A stretch of DNA of 64,000 nucleotides from DASRZM01 sp035686365 (lineage in GTDB: Bacteria > Pseudomonadota > Gammaproteobacteria > Xanthomonadales > Xanthomonadaceae). Location of the stretch: NCBI GenBank assembly GCA_035686365.1, contig DASRZM010000109.1, positions 22,974 to 86,973 of the forward strand, read 5' to 3'. Below the pieces are notes generated by a model, which saw nothing but the letters and a program-made list of their open reading frames with translations, searched no databases and was not told the DNA's origin. Below, piece after piece: positions 34,008 to 41,569 of the stretch. Within the stretch, counting starts at the first letter, position 1. Each line of letters starts with the position of its first letter. The position numbers and the translations under genes are program-made.

Positions 34008-34140
34008 AAATAAAGCGCCCCGCAGGCGAGGGGGGCGCCTGCGGGGCCGGGGTTGGAGAGCGGTTTGGGGAGGAACCGTCATCTCCTGGGGATCCACTCA
34101 GGGAGGTGAGTGAATCGGACGGACGTTGCGTCCGTCGCGA
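34008..34140 (-). ncRNA. sX13-like small RNA with C-rich loops
   Basis: Read on the minus strand, successive hairpins present C-rich loops: CACTCA-CCTCCC-TGAGTG (34112-34095), CGGTT-CCTCCCCA-AACCG (34078-34061) and a terminator GCCCCGCAGGCG-CCCCCCT-CGCCTGCGGGGC ending near 34017, followed by GCTTTATTT. An upstream stem GACGGACG/CGTCCGTC lies at about 34135-34117. sX13 of Xanthomonas is a roughly 115-nt RNA of this architecture whose C-rich loops pair with G-rich translation starts, and I recall it lying beside polA as here. The 5' end is not determined. Confidence 0.75.
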
Positions 34141-34244
34141 ACATGAGATCACTGCGTCCCTGAGAAGTTCGTGAACTTTTCCGTTAACAAACCGTCAAGT
34201 TCAGAAACCGTTCAGCCGAAAAATCCGCCCCGCCCGCCCCAGAT

Positions 34245-34279
34245 TCCCCGGGTCCCGGGTCCCAGGTCCCGAGCCCCGC
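34245..34279. repeat. Short tandem repeat abutting the polA stop
   Basis: CCGGGTCCCGGGTCCCAGG is a 7-bp-period repeat immediately downstream of the polA TAG (minus strand). It resembles the stretch beyond the gspF stop, including the shared context TAG, a C/G-rich hexamer and CTCGGG. Confidence 0.5.
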
Positions 34280-37000
34280 CTAATGCGCCTCGTCCCAGTT
34301 CGCCCCCACCCCCGTATCCACGATCAACGGCACCCGCAGTTCGGCGGCACCCTGCATCAGCTCGCGCACCCGTTCGACCAGGGTCTGCGCGAAGTCCTGG
34401 TCGGCCTCGAACACCAGCTCGTCGTGGACCTGCATGATCATCGCGGCGCGGGCGCCGGTCTCGGCCAGCCAGCGGTCCACTGACACCATCGCGCGCTTGA
34501 TGATGTCGGCCGCCGTGCCCTGCATCGGCGCATTGATGGCGGCACGCTCGGCCCCGGCGCGCACGGCCGCGTTGCGTGCGTTGATCTGTGCCAGGTGCAG
34601 GCGACGCCCGAACACGGTCTCTACCCAGCCGCGCTCGCGCGCGAGCTGGCGCGTGCCCTCCATGAAGCTCAGCACGCCCGGGTAACGCGCGAAGTAGCGC
34701 TCGATGTAGCGCGCGGCCTGGCCGCGGTCGATGCCCAGCTGCCGCGCCAGTCCGAATGCGCTCATGCCATACATCAGGCCGAAGTTGATCGCCTTGGCGG
34801 CGCGCCGCTGGTCCGGGCCGACCTGCTCCAGCGGCACCTCGAACACCTCGCTGGCGGTGGCGCGGTGCACGTCCTGGCCGCCGGCGAAGGCCGACATCAG
34901 CCCCGGGTCGCCGGACAGGTGCGCCATGATCCGCAACTCGATCTGCGAGTAGTCGGCCGCGACGATGCAGCGGCCCGGCGGCGCCACGAAGGCACGGCGG
35001 ATGCGGCGGCCGTCCTCGGTGCGGATCGGGATGTTCTGCAGGTTCGGATCCGAGGACGAGAGCCGGCCGGTGGCGGCGCCGGCCTGGTGGTAGCTGGTGT
35101 GCACGCGCCCGGTGTCGGGGTGGATCGCCCCGGGCAGCTTGTCGGTGTAGGTGGAGCGCAGCTTGGCCAGGCCGCGGTATTCGACGATCAACCGGGGCAG
35201 TTCGTGCTCGTGGGCGAGCTGTTCGAGCACGTCCTCGTTGGTGGAGGGCTGGCCGGTGGGGGTTTTGGCGATCACCGGCAGGCCCAGTTCGTCGAACAGC
35301 AGGGCCTGCAGCTGCTTGGGCGAGTCCAGGTTGAAGCTGCGCCGCGCCACCGCGTAGGCGTGCTGCTGGGCCGCGTGCATGCGCCGCGCAAGGTCCTGGC
35401 TCTGGCGCCCGAGCTCGGCGGCGTCGATCAGCACGCCGTTGGCTTCGATGCGCTGCAGCACCGGCACCAGCGGCATCTCGATGTCGGTGAACACGGCGGC
35501 CAGGCGCGGCTCCGACTGGAGCCTGGGCCACAGTGCGTGGTGCAGGCGCAGGGTGATGTCGGCGTCCTCGGCCGCGTATTCGCCGGCGCGCTCGATCTCC
35601 ACGGACGGGAACGGGATCTGTTTCGCGCCCTTGCCGGCGACCTCCTCGTAGCGGATGGTGCGGTGGTCCAGGTAGCGCTCGGCCAGCGTGTCCATGTCGT
35701 GGCGCGCCAGCCCGGCGTTCCACACGAACGACTCGAGCAGGGTGTCGTAGGCGTAGCCGCGCACCTGCACGCCGCAGCGCGCCAGCACGTGCAGGTCGTA
35801 CTTGCCGTGCTGTCCGACCTTGGGGATGGCCGGGTCCTCCAGGATCGGCCGCAGCGCCGCCAGCACGGCGTCGCGGTCCAGCTGGGCCGGTGCGCCGGGG
35901 TATTCGTGCGCCACCGGTACATAGGCCGCCTTGCCGGGCTCGACCGCGAAGCTCACGCCCACCAGGCGCGCGCGCATCGGGTCCAGGCTGTCGGTCTCGG
36001 TGTCGAAGGCGACCAGGCTGGCCGTGCGCAGTCGCTCGACCCAGGCCTGCAGGCGGGCCTGCTCGAGGATCACCTCGTAGTCGCCGCGGGCCGGCGCGGC
36101 AGGCGCGTCGCCCTCAGCCTCCGGCACATCGGGCGGCACCGGCGGCGGCGCTTGCGTCGCGGCATCGAGCTCGCGCAGCGCCTGGCGGAACTCGTACCGC
36201 CGGTACAGCTCGTGCAGCTGCTCGAGATCGCGCGCGCCCAGCGCCAGCTCCGCCGGGCCCTGCTCCAGCGGCACGTCGGTGCGGATGGTCACCAGTTCGC
36301 GGTTGACCGGCAGCCTCGCCAGCACCGCGCGCAGATTCTCGCCGAGCTTGCCGCCGACCTCGCCGGCGCGTTGCATGACCGCGTCGAGCGACCCGAACTG
36401 GTCCAGCCACTTGGCCGCGGTCTTGGGACCGCACTTGTCCACACCGCGCACGTTGTCGACGGTATCGCCCATCAGCGCCAGCAGGTCGATCACGCGCTCG
36501 GGCGGCACGCCGAACTTCGCGATCACCGCCTCGCGGTCCAGGGTGGTGCCGCTCATGGTGTTCACCAGGGTGATGCCCGGGCGCACCAGCTGGGCGAAGT
36601 CCTTGTCGGAGGTGGACACGGTGACCTCGATATCCTGCTGCGCGGCGGCCACGGCCAGGGTCCCGATCACGTCGTCGGCCTCCACCCCCGGCACGCGCAG
36701 GATCGGCATGCCCAGCGCCTGGACGATGCGCATCAGCGGCTCGACCTGGGCGCGCAGCTCCTCGGGCATCGGTGGCCGCGTGGCCTTGTAGTCGGGGTCG
36801 ATCCGTTCGCGGAAGGTCGGCCCGGGGGCGTCGATCACGAAGGCTGCGTACTCGGGGCGTTCGGCCAGCGTGGCGCGCAGCATGTTGACCACGCCGAACA
36901 GCGCGCCGGTGGGCTCGCCGGCGGCATTGGTCAGCGGCGGCAGCGCATGGAATGCGCGGTACAGGTAGCTGGATCCGTCGATCAGGACGAGGCGCGGCAT
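34280..37000 (-). CDS. polA: DNA polymerase I
   Basis: 906 residues. Fills gaps and removes primers in replication and repair. It has a 5'-nuclease domain (about 1-290), a Pro/Ala-rich linker, a 3'-exonuclease (about 315-500) that keeps its acidic ligands (DTETD, GKYDLHV, YAAEDAD) and so should proofread, and a polymerase domain with 'VAADYSQIELRI' (motif A), 'RRAAKAINFGLMYGMSA' (motif B) and MQVHDELVFE (motif C). ATG 37000 matches the family start (MPRLVLIDGSSYLYRAFHAL). The divergent DUF2782 gene is its usual neighbour. Confidence 0.98.
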   Translation of the reverse strand: MPRLVLIDGSSYLYRAFHALPPLTNAAGEPTGALFGVVNMLRATLAERPEYAAFVIDAPGPTFRERIDPDYKATRPPMPEELRAQVEPLMRIVQALGMPILRVPGVEADDVIGTLAVAAAQQDIEVTVSTSDKDFAQLVRPGITLVNTMSGTTLDREAVIAKFGVPPERVIDLLALMGDTVDNVRGVDKCGPKTAAKWLDQFGSLDAVMQRAGEVGGKLGENLRAVLARLPVNRELVTIRTDVPLEQGPAELALGARDLEQLHELYRRYEFRQALRELDAATQAPPPVPPDVPEAEGDAPAAPARGDYEVILEQARLQAWVERLRTASLVAFDTETDSLDPMRARLVGVSFAVEPGKAAYVPVAHEYPGAPAQLDRDAVLAALRPILEDPAIPKVGQHGKYDLHVLARCGVQVRGYAYDTLLESFVWNAGLARHDMDTLAERYLDHRTIRYEEVAGKGAKQIPFPSVEIERAGEYAAEDADITLRLHHALWPRLQSEPRLAAVFTDIEMPLVPVLQRIEANGVLIDAAELGRQSQDLARRMHAAQQHAYAVARRSFNLDSPKQLQALLFDELGLPVIAKTPTGQPSTNEDVLEQLAHEHELPRLIVEYRGLAKLRSTYTDKLPGAIHPDTGRVHTSYHQAGAATGRLSSSDPNLQNIPIRTEDGRRIRRAFVAPPGRCIVAADYSQIELRIMAHLSGDPGLMSAFAGGQDVHRATASEVFEVPLEQVGPDQRRAAKAINFGLMYGMSAFGLARQLGIDRGQAARYIERYFARYPGVLSFMEGTRQLARERGWVETVFGRRLHLAQINARNAAVRAGAERAAINAPMQGTAADIIKRAMVSVDRWLAETGARAAMIMQVHDELVFEADQDFAQTLVERVRELMQGAAELRVPLIVDTGVGANWDEAH

Positions 37001-37124
37001 CGGAGCGTTCGCTGGCTTGGACGCGGCCGCGCGGCGCGGCGCGGGCCCGGCATTGTCGCAGGATTGACGCGCACGCCGGGAGCATGGTGCGGTGCTACGC
37101 TCCCCGCCCCGCCGGAGGCTCCCC

Positions 37125-37538
37125 ATGCGCACGCCGACGATCATTTGGCTGTCCCTGTCCGCGGCCCTGCTGCTGGCCGGACCGGCCCTGTCCCAGGTAC
37201 CCGACGCCGAACCGCTGCCTCCGCCGGACATCGACGATGCACCGGCACAGGAAGTGGCGCCGGCCGATCCGCCCGGGGCCGGCAGCGACGAGCTGCCGCC
37301 CAAGATTCCTCCGCCCCCGGGCACCGAGCCGCCCGAGGTCACCATCCGCACCGACGCCCAGACCGGGGACGTAGTCGAGGAATACCGCCAGGGCGGACAG
37401 GTCTACATGGTCGTGGTGCGCCCGCCCGTGGGTCCCGCCTACCGGCTGCTCGACACCAATGGTGACGGCCGCCTGGACAGCAACGACGCCGAGGGGCCGG
37501 TGCATCCGGTGTACTGGACGATCTACGAGTGGAACTGA
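37125..37538 (+). CDS. DUF2782 exported protein
   Basis: 137 residues. A signal peptide ends near LAGPALSQ. A Pro/Asp-rich segment (about 30-70) precedes the DUF2782 domain with 'VEEYRQGGQVYMVVV' and a DTNGDGRLD calcium-loop-like motif near the end, closing on 'YWTIYEWN'. It is probably periplasmic; function unknown. Members are commonly found next to polA. The start is supported by GGAGG about 7 nt upstream. It overlaps the GNAT gene by 10 bp. Confidence 0.88.
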   Translation: MRTPTIIWLSLSAALLLAGPALSQVPDAEPLPPPDIDDAPAQEVAPADPPGAGSDELPPKIPPPPGTEPPEVTIRTDAQTGDVVEEYRQGGQVYMVVVRPPVGPAYRLLDTNGDGRLDSNDAEGPVHPVYWTIYEWN

Positions 37539-37969
37539 GCGCCGGCGCGGGCGTCCGCCGCATCCAGGACGAGGACGCCGCACGCGCGGTCTGGCCGGTG
37601 ATGGGCCAGTTGCGCACGCACCTGTCCGAGCGCGCGTTTCTCGACCAGGTCGCGCTGCAGCGGCACGAGGGCTATCGCCTCGCCGCCGTATTCGACCTCG
37701 ACGGAAGCTGCCGCACCGTCGCCGGCTACCGGATCCAGACCATGCTGTGGCGCGGGCGCACGCTGTACGTGGACGACCTGGTCAGCGACCAGGCCGTGCG
37801 CGGCCAGGGCCATGCGCGGGCGCTGCTGGACTGGCTGTGCGATGAGGCGCGCAGCGAAGGCTGCACAGGGTTGCACCTGGATTCGGGCGTGCAGCGCCTC
37901 GAGGCGCACGCCTTCTACTTCCGCCGCGGCCTGCGCATCAGCGCCTACCACTTCTCGATCGACGTGTAG
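37529..37969 (+). CDS. GNAT family N-acetyltransferase
   Basis: 146 residues. A single Gcn5-related acetyltransferase domain with the acetyl-CoA loop in 'VRGQGHARALLDWLCDEA' (about 90-108) and a preceding YVDDLVS strand. The last strand 'RISAYHFSIDV' is typical of the end of the fold. The acceptor substrate is unknown. A GTG start inside the end of the DUF2782 gene is used; coupling of the two is likely. A palindrome-rich island follows. Confidence 0.88.
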   Translation: MELSAGAGVRRIQDEDAARAVWPVMGQLRTHLSERAFLDQVALQRHEGYRLAAVFDLDGSCRTVAGYRIQTMLWRGRTLYVDDLVSDQAVRGQGHARALLDWLCDEARSEGCTGLHLDSGVQRLEAHAFYFRRGLRISAYHFSIDV

Positions 37970-38006
37970 CGCGCCGGCGCCGCCGCGCATTGCTTCGTGG
38001 CGGGCC

Positions 38007-38327
38007 ACGCGTCGCCGTGCCGGGATCGCGCGCCGGCGCTGTCCTCGCGCGTCCTTAGCTGGGCGAAGCGCGCACATCCTGTGCGCCCTTCGCGTCGCGG
38101 ATCCGGTACATGCCCGGCCCCGCTCCCGTAATCGAGCAAGCTCGATTCCGTAGCGGCCATCCATGGCCGCGATTCTCTCCGGGTTCGCGTCGGGCGGACG
38201 GGCTTTGCGACGCGACATCCTGTCGCGGCGCAAAGGCGCGCACATCCCTGTGCGCGCCCCTGCGGGCCTGATCGTCCGCCCGCCGCCGCTGCGGATGCGC
38301 CGGCGCGCGATCCCGGCATGGCGACGC
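38007..38327 (-). repeat. Nested palindrome element, copy 2
   Basis: Outer arms 38007-38037 and 38297-38327 are complementary at 30 of 31 positions; the exception is a G against T. A second pair, 38191-38199 and 38272-38280, is nested inside. Internal hairpins: about 38062-38090 (loop TCC), 38129-38146, 38152-38169 (GCGGCCATCCATGGCCGC), 38202-38233 and 38235-38258. Read on the minus strand, 38290-38180 aligns with 6575-6677 of copy 1. No gene is seen in 37970-38725. Confidence 0.8.
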
Positions 38328-38360
38328 GCGGCTCGCTCCCGTGACGCCTCCGAGCCTCTC

Positions 38361-38427
38361 CGTTCGTGCTGACCCTTCGGCAGGCTCAGGGCAGGGTACG
38401 CCGCTGCGCGGCGTATCGAAGCACGAA
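38361..38427. repeat. TTCGTGCT dispersed palindrome
   Basis: GTTCGTGCT (38361-38369) and AGCACGAAC (38419-38427) flank CCCTTCGGCAGGCTCAGGG and a TACGCCGC/GCGGCGTA hairpin. The CTTCGGCAGGCTCAGGGC core is a dispersed repeat I recognise from many proteobacterial genomes. Confidence 0.7.
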
Positions 38428-38511
38428 CAGCGCGGCGCACCGTACGTCGTTGTGGGAGCGGACCATGGCCGCGATCGACGAATCCAGAAACGCTCGACCT
38501 GCCTCGACGAG

Positions 38512-38623
38512 AGTGCCGCGGTCCGGGATCGCTTGCCGGGGGCATACGCGGCATGGATGCCGCGTCTGAGCCCCCATGGATGGGTTCACGGCGTCCCCCG
38601 GCAAGCGATACCGGACCGCGGCA
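38512..38623. repeat. Long palindrome with 30-bp arms
   Basis: Arms 38512-38541 and 38594-38623 match at 29 of 30 positions and enclose ACGCGGCAT-GG-ATGCCGCGT (38545-38562) and CCCA-TGGA-TGGG. The loops use the same CATGGAT/ATCCATG word as other hairpins in the island. It ends 102 bp before dctQ. Confidence 0.75.
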
Positions 38624-38725
38624 CGGCCGCCGGAGCGAAGACGGCCCAGACGAAACGCGGAGATCTCCCGTTGCCGGTTCTGCGCCCGCGCGGCACCATG
38701 GCGCCCCACGCTCCGGGAGGGACGG

Positions 38726-39238
38726 ATGCTGCGGTTCGCGCGCGCGGTCGATGCGCTCAACGACGGGCTCGGCCGCCTGTGCGGCTGGCTCAGCGCCGCC
38801 ATGGTGGCGCTGATGTTCGCGCTGGTGGTCGCACGTTACGCTTTCGGCGCCGGTTCCCTCGCTGCGCAGGAAGCGGTGCTGTGGCTGCACGCGATCGTGT
38901 TCCTGCTCGGCGCCGGCTTCGCGCTGCGCCACGACCGCCATGTCCGCGTCGACGTGTTCGCGCAGCGCCTGTCCGAGCGCGCCCGGGCGCGCATCGAGCT
39001 GCTCGGCGCCGTGCTGCTGCTGTTGCCGTTCTGCGTGTTCATGCTGTGGATCAGCCTGGACTACGTCGCCGCCAGCTGGTCGCTGCGCGAATCCTCGCGC
39101 GAGCCCGGCGGGCTGCCCGGCGTGTACCTGCTCAAGACGCTGATCCCGATCGCCGCCGCGACCCTGGCGCTGCAGGGCATCGCCCAGGCGCTGCGCGCCG
39201 TGCTCGCGCTGCGCGCCCGGCCCGACGCGGCGGCCTGA
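38726..39238 (+). CDS. dctQ: TRAP transporter small permease (DctQ type)
   Basis: 170 residues with four membrane helices (near 23-43, 52-72, 90-112, 132-155). The small membrane subunit of a tripartite ATP-independent periplasmic transporter, which imports carboxylate-type solutes using an ion gradient. GGGAGG lies 5 nt upstream of the ATG. It is followed 9 bp later by dctM. The matching binding-protein gene is probably the minus-strand one at 42727, beyond the arsenic cassette. Confidence 0.9.
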   Translation: MLRFARAVDALNDGLGRLCGWLSAAMVALMFALVVARYAFGAGSLAAQEAVLWLHAIVFLLGAGFALRHDRHVRVDVFAQRLSERARARIELLGAVLLLLPFCVFMLWISLDYVAASWSLRESSREPGGLPGVYLLKTLIPIAAATLALQGIAQALRAVLALRARPDAAA

Positions 39239-39247
39239 GCGACGCGC

Positions 39248-40621
39248 ATGCAGACCTTCCTGCTGATCACCCTCGTGCTCGCGCTGTGCGCGGCACTGGC
39301 CGCCGGCTACCCGGTGGCCTTCACCCTGGCCGGCGTGGCGCTGCTGTTCGCCGGCCTGGGCTGGCTCACCGGCAGCTTCGACCCGGCTTTCCTGGAAGCG
39401 TTTCCGAACCGAGTGTTCGGGATCATGGGCAACGAGACGCTGGTGGCGGTGCCGCTGTTCATCTTCATGGGCGTGATGCTGGAGCGCTCGCGCCTGGCCG
39501 AGGAGTTGCTGGAGACCATCGCCGGCCTGTTCGGGCGCCGCCGCGGCGGACTGTCGGTGGCGGTGCTGCTGGTGGGCGCGCTGCTGGCCGCCTCCACCGG
39601 CATCGTCGGCGCCACCGTGGTGACGATGGGCCTGATCAGCCTGCCGGTGATGCTGCGCAACGGCTACGACCCGCGCGTGGCCACCGGCGGCATCTGCGCG
39701 GCCGGCACGCTGGGGCAGATCATCCCGCCATCGATCGTGCTCGTGCTGCTGGGCGACCAGCTCGGCAACGCCTACCAGCAGGCGCAGCTCAGCGCCGGCA
39801 ACTTCGCCCCGGCGGCGGTGTCGGTGGGCGACCTGTTCGCCGGCGCCCTGCTGCCGGGCCTGCTGCTGGTGGCGCTGTACCTGGCCTGGGCGCTGTGGAC
39901 GGCGTGGCGGCATCCCGAGCGCGCGCCGCCGCTGCGCGAGGACGCCTCGGCACGGCGCGGGGCACTGGCAGTACTCAAGGCGGTGACGCCGCCGCTGGCG
40001 CTGATCGTGGCGGTGCTGGGCTCGATCCTGGCCGGCATCGCCACGCCCACCGAGGCCGCCGCGGTCGGCGCCGTGGGTGCGACCGCGTTCGCCCTGCTGC
40101 GCCGGCAACTGGGCCTGGCGCGGCTGCGCGAGGTGATGGAGCAGACCGTGCTGGTCAACGCGATGGTGTTCGCGATCCTGCTGGGCGCTGCGCTGTTCTC
40201 GCTCGTGTTCCGTGGATTCGGTGGCGACGATGCGGTCCACGCGATGCTCACCGACCTGCCCGGCGGTGCCGCCGGCGCGGTGATCGCGGTGATGGCGATG
40301 ATGTTCGTGCTCGGCTTCGTGCTCGACTTCATCGAGATCGTCTTCGTGGTGGTGCCGATCGTGGCGCCGGCGCTGCTGGCCCTGGGCGTGGACCCGGTGT
40401 GGCTGGGCGTGATGATGGCCATCAACTTGCAGACCAGCTTCCTGACCCCGCCGTTCGGCTTCGCGCTGTTCTACCTGCGCGGCGTGGCGCCGCCGTCGGT
40501 GCGCACGATCGACATCTACCGCGGCGTAGTCCCGTTCATCGTTATCCAGCTGGCGATGCTGGCGCTGCTGGCGGCATGGCCGGCGCTGGCGACCTGGCTG
40601 CCGGGGCTGCTGTACGGATGA
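39248..40621 (+). CDS. dctM: TRAP transporter large permease (DctM type)
   Basis: 457 residues and about 12 membrane helices, the solute-transporting subunit of the TRAP system. Family signatures seen: 'LFIFMGVMLERSRLAEELLE', 'ASTGIVGATVVTMGLISLPVML', 'QIIPPSIVLVLLGDQLG' and 'LQTSFLTPPFGFALFYLRG'. The solute is unknown, probably an organic acid. A 16-bp palindrome (40633-40648) follows the stop and may end the transcript before arsR. Confidence 0.95.
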   Translation: MQTFLLITLVLALCAALAAGYPVAFTLAGVALLFAGLGWLTGSFDPAFLEAFPNRVFGIMGNETLVAVPLFIFMGVMLERSRLAEELLETIAGLFGRRRGGLSVAVLLVGALLAASTGIVGATVVTMGLISLPVMLRNGYDPRVATGGICAAGTLGQIIPPSIVLVLLGDQLGNAYQQAQLSAGNFAPAAVSVGDLFAGALLPGLLLVALYLAWALWTAWRHPERAPPLREDASARRGALAVLKAVTPPLALIVAVLGSILAGIATPTEAAAVGAVGATAFALLRRQLGLARLREVMEQTVLVNAMVFAILLGAALFSLVFRGFGGDDAVHAMLTDLPGGAAGAVIAVMAMMFVLGFVLDFIEIVFVVVPIVAPALLALGVDPVWLGVMMAINLQTSFLTPPFGFALFYLRGVAPPSVRTIDIYRGVVPFIVIQLAMLALLAAWPALATWLPGLLYG

Positions 40622-40661
40622 GCGGGTCGCGGCGGGCCGGCCGGCCCGTCGTTCCTGCATC

Positions 40662-40704
40662 TTGCATCGATTCCATGATTCTGGAATGATCGAATCATGG
40701 AATC
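40662..40704 (+). promoter_or_regulatory. arsR promoter and operator
   Basis: A perfect 13-bp inverted repeat, GATTCCATGATTC (40669-40681) and GAATCATGGAATC (40692-40704), with a 10-bp spacer, includes the arsR start codon (40697). TTGCAT (40662-40667), 17 bp, AATGAT (40685-40690) is a plausible promoter lying under the repeat and predicts a leaderless transcript. ArsR proteins bind such palindromes and leave when arsenite binds. Confidence 0.8.
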
Positions 40705-41041
40705 GCCCGACGCACTGGCGGTGCTCGCCGCCCTGGCCCAGGAGAGCCGGCTCGCGGTGTACCGCGAACTGGTCGCGCGCGAGCCCGACGGCGCGCACCC
40801 GCACGAGCTGGCCGAGGCCTTCGGCCTGGCGCCGGCCACGCTGTCCTTCCACCTGAAGGCGCTGCAGCACGCCGGCCTCGTGCACGCGCGCCGCAGCGGG
40901 CGCAATCTGCTCTATCGCGCCGACATCGAAGCCAGCCGGCGCCTGGTCGATTTCCTCACCCGTCACTGCTGTGGCGGCGATCCCGCACGCTGCCTGCCGC
41001 AGGCGCCCGCGCGCGGCGCGCGGCGTGCGGCCCGGGGCTGA
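40697..41041 (+). CDS. arsR: ArsR family arsenite-responsive repressor
   Basis: 114 residues with a winged helix-turn-helix ('ELAEAFGLAPATLSFHLKALQHAGLV'). The arsenic-binding Cys cluster is not in the classic alpha-3 CVC position; instead CC-x5-C lies at the C-terminus (HCCGGDPARC), a variant arrangement seen in some ArsR proteins. It should repress the operon until As(III) binds. The operator overlaps its start codon. The gene is separated from arsC by 4 bp. Confidence 0.9.
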   Translation: MESPDALAVLAALAQESRLAVYRELVAREPDGAHPHELAEAFGLAPATLSFHLKALQHAGLVHARRSGRNLLYRADIEASRRLVDFLTRHCCGGDPARCLPQAPARGARRAARG

Positions 41042-41045
41042 GCCG

Positions 41046-41552
41046 ATGGCCTTCCGCGTGCTGTTCCTGTGCACCGGCAACTCGGCGCGCAGCGTGCTGG
41101 CCGAGGCCACGCTCGAAGCCCTGGGTGCGCCGCGCTTCGCCGCCGCCAGCGCCGGCAGCCACCCGGCCGGCGCCGTGCATCCGGCCGCACTGGACCAGCT
41201 GCGCGCCCGCGGCTTCGGCACCGACGGCCTGCGCAGCAAGTCCTGGGACGAATTCGCCGCGCCCGGCAGCGCGCCGTTCGAGCTGGTGGTGACCGTGTGC
41301 GACCACGCCGCCGGCGAGGCCTGCCCGGCCTTCCCCGGCGATTTCACGCGCGTGCACTGGAGCCTGCCGGATCCGGCCGCGGTGGACGGCGACGCACGCG
41401 CGCGCGCCGAGGCCTTCGCACGCACGCACCGGGTGCTGCTGGCGCGGCTGCAGGCGCTGGTGGCCGAGCCGGTGGAAACCATGGACCGCGCCGCACTGAC
41501 CGCCGCGATGCAGCGCATCGAGCGCCGCTACCCGCCCCTGCCCCTGACCTGA
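41046..41552 (+). CDS. arsC: Arsenate reductase, low-molecular-weight phosphatase type
   Basis: 168 residues. It reduces arsenate to arsenite for export. The P-loop CTGNSARS lies at residues 9-16 (nucleophile Cys9), with a further Cys pair in 'VCDHAAGEACPAF' (about 82-90). This is the pattern of LMW-PTPase-like, thioredoxin-coupled ArsC, so the TrxA encoded at 22270 is a candidate electron donor. The C-terminus (about 135-168) is longer than the minimal family. It lies between arsR and acr3 in one operon. Confidence 0.93.
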   Translation: MAFRVLFLCTGNSARSVLAEATLEALGAPRFAAASAGSHPAGAVHPAALDQLRARGFGTDGLRSKSWDEFAAPGSAPFELVVTVCDHAAGEACPAFPGDFTRVHWSLPDPAAVDGDARARAEAFARTHRVLLARLQALVAEPVETMDRAALTAAMQRIERRYPPLPLT

Positions 41553-41569
41553 GCCGACCGCGCATCCCG

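Noticed and set aside
33864..34097. A small minus-strand protein gene starting MDPQEMTVPP
   Set aside because: Its frame runs through the sX13-like hairpins, the terminator stem and simple repeats; Arg/Pro-rich composition follows from those repeats.
38007..38327. Insertion sequence
   Set aside because: No transposase frame and no target duplication found; only the long arms resemble element ends, so it is listed as a repeat.
38341..38725. A longer dctQ beginning in the palindrome island
   Set aside because: The upstream frame translates repeats; the ATG at 38726 has GGGAGG at the right distance and starts the normal TRAP small subunit.
37523..41518. A 1331-residue minus-strand open frame across polA's neighbours, dctQM and the arsenic genes
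   Set aside because: It lies antisense to well-supported genes and is His/Arg/Gln-rich, the usual product of an antisense frame in GC-rich DNA.
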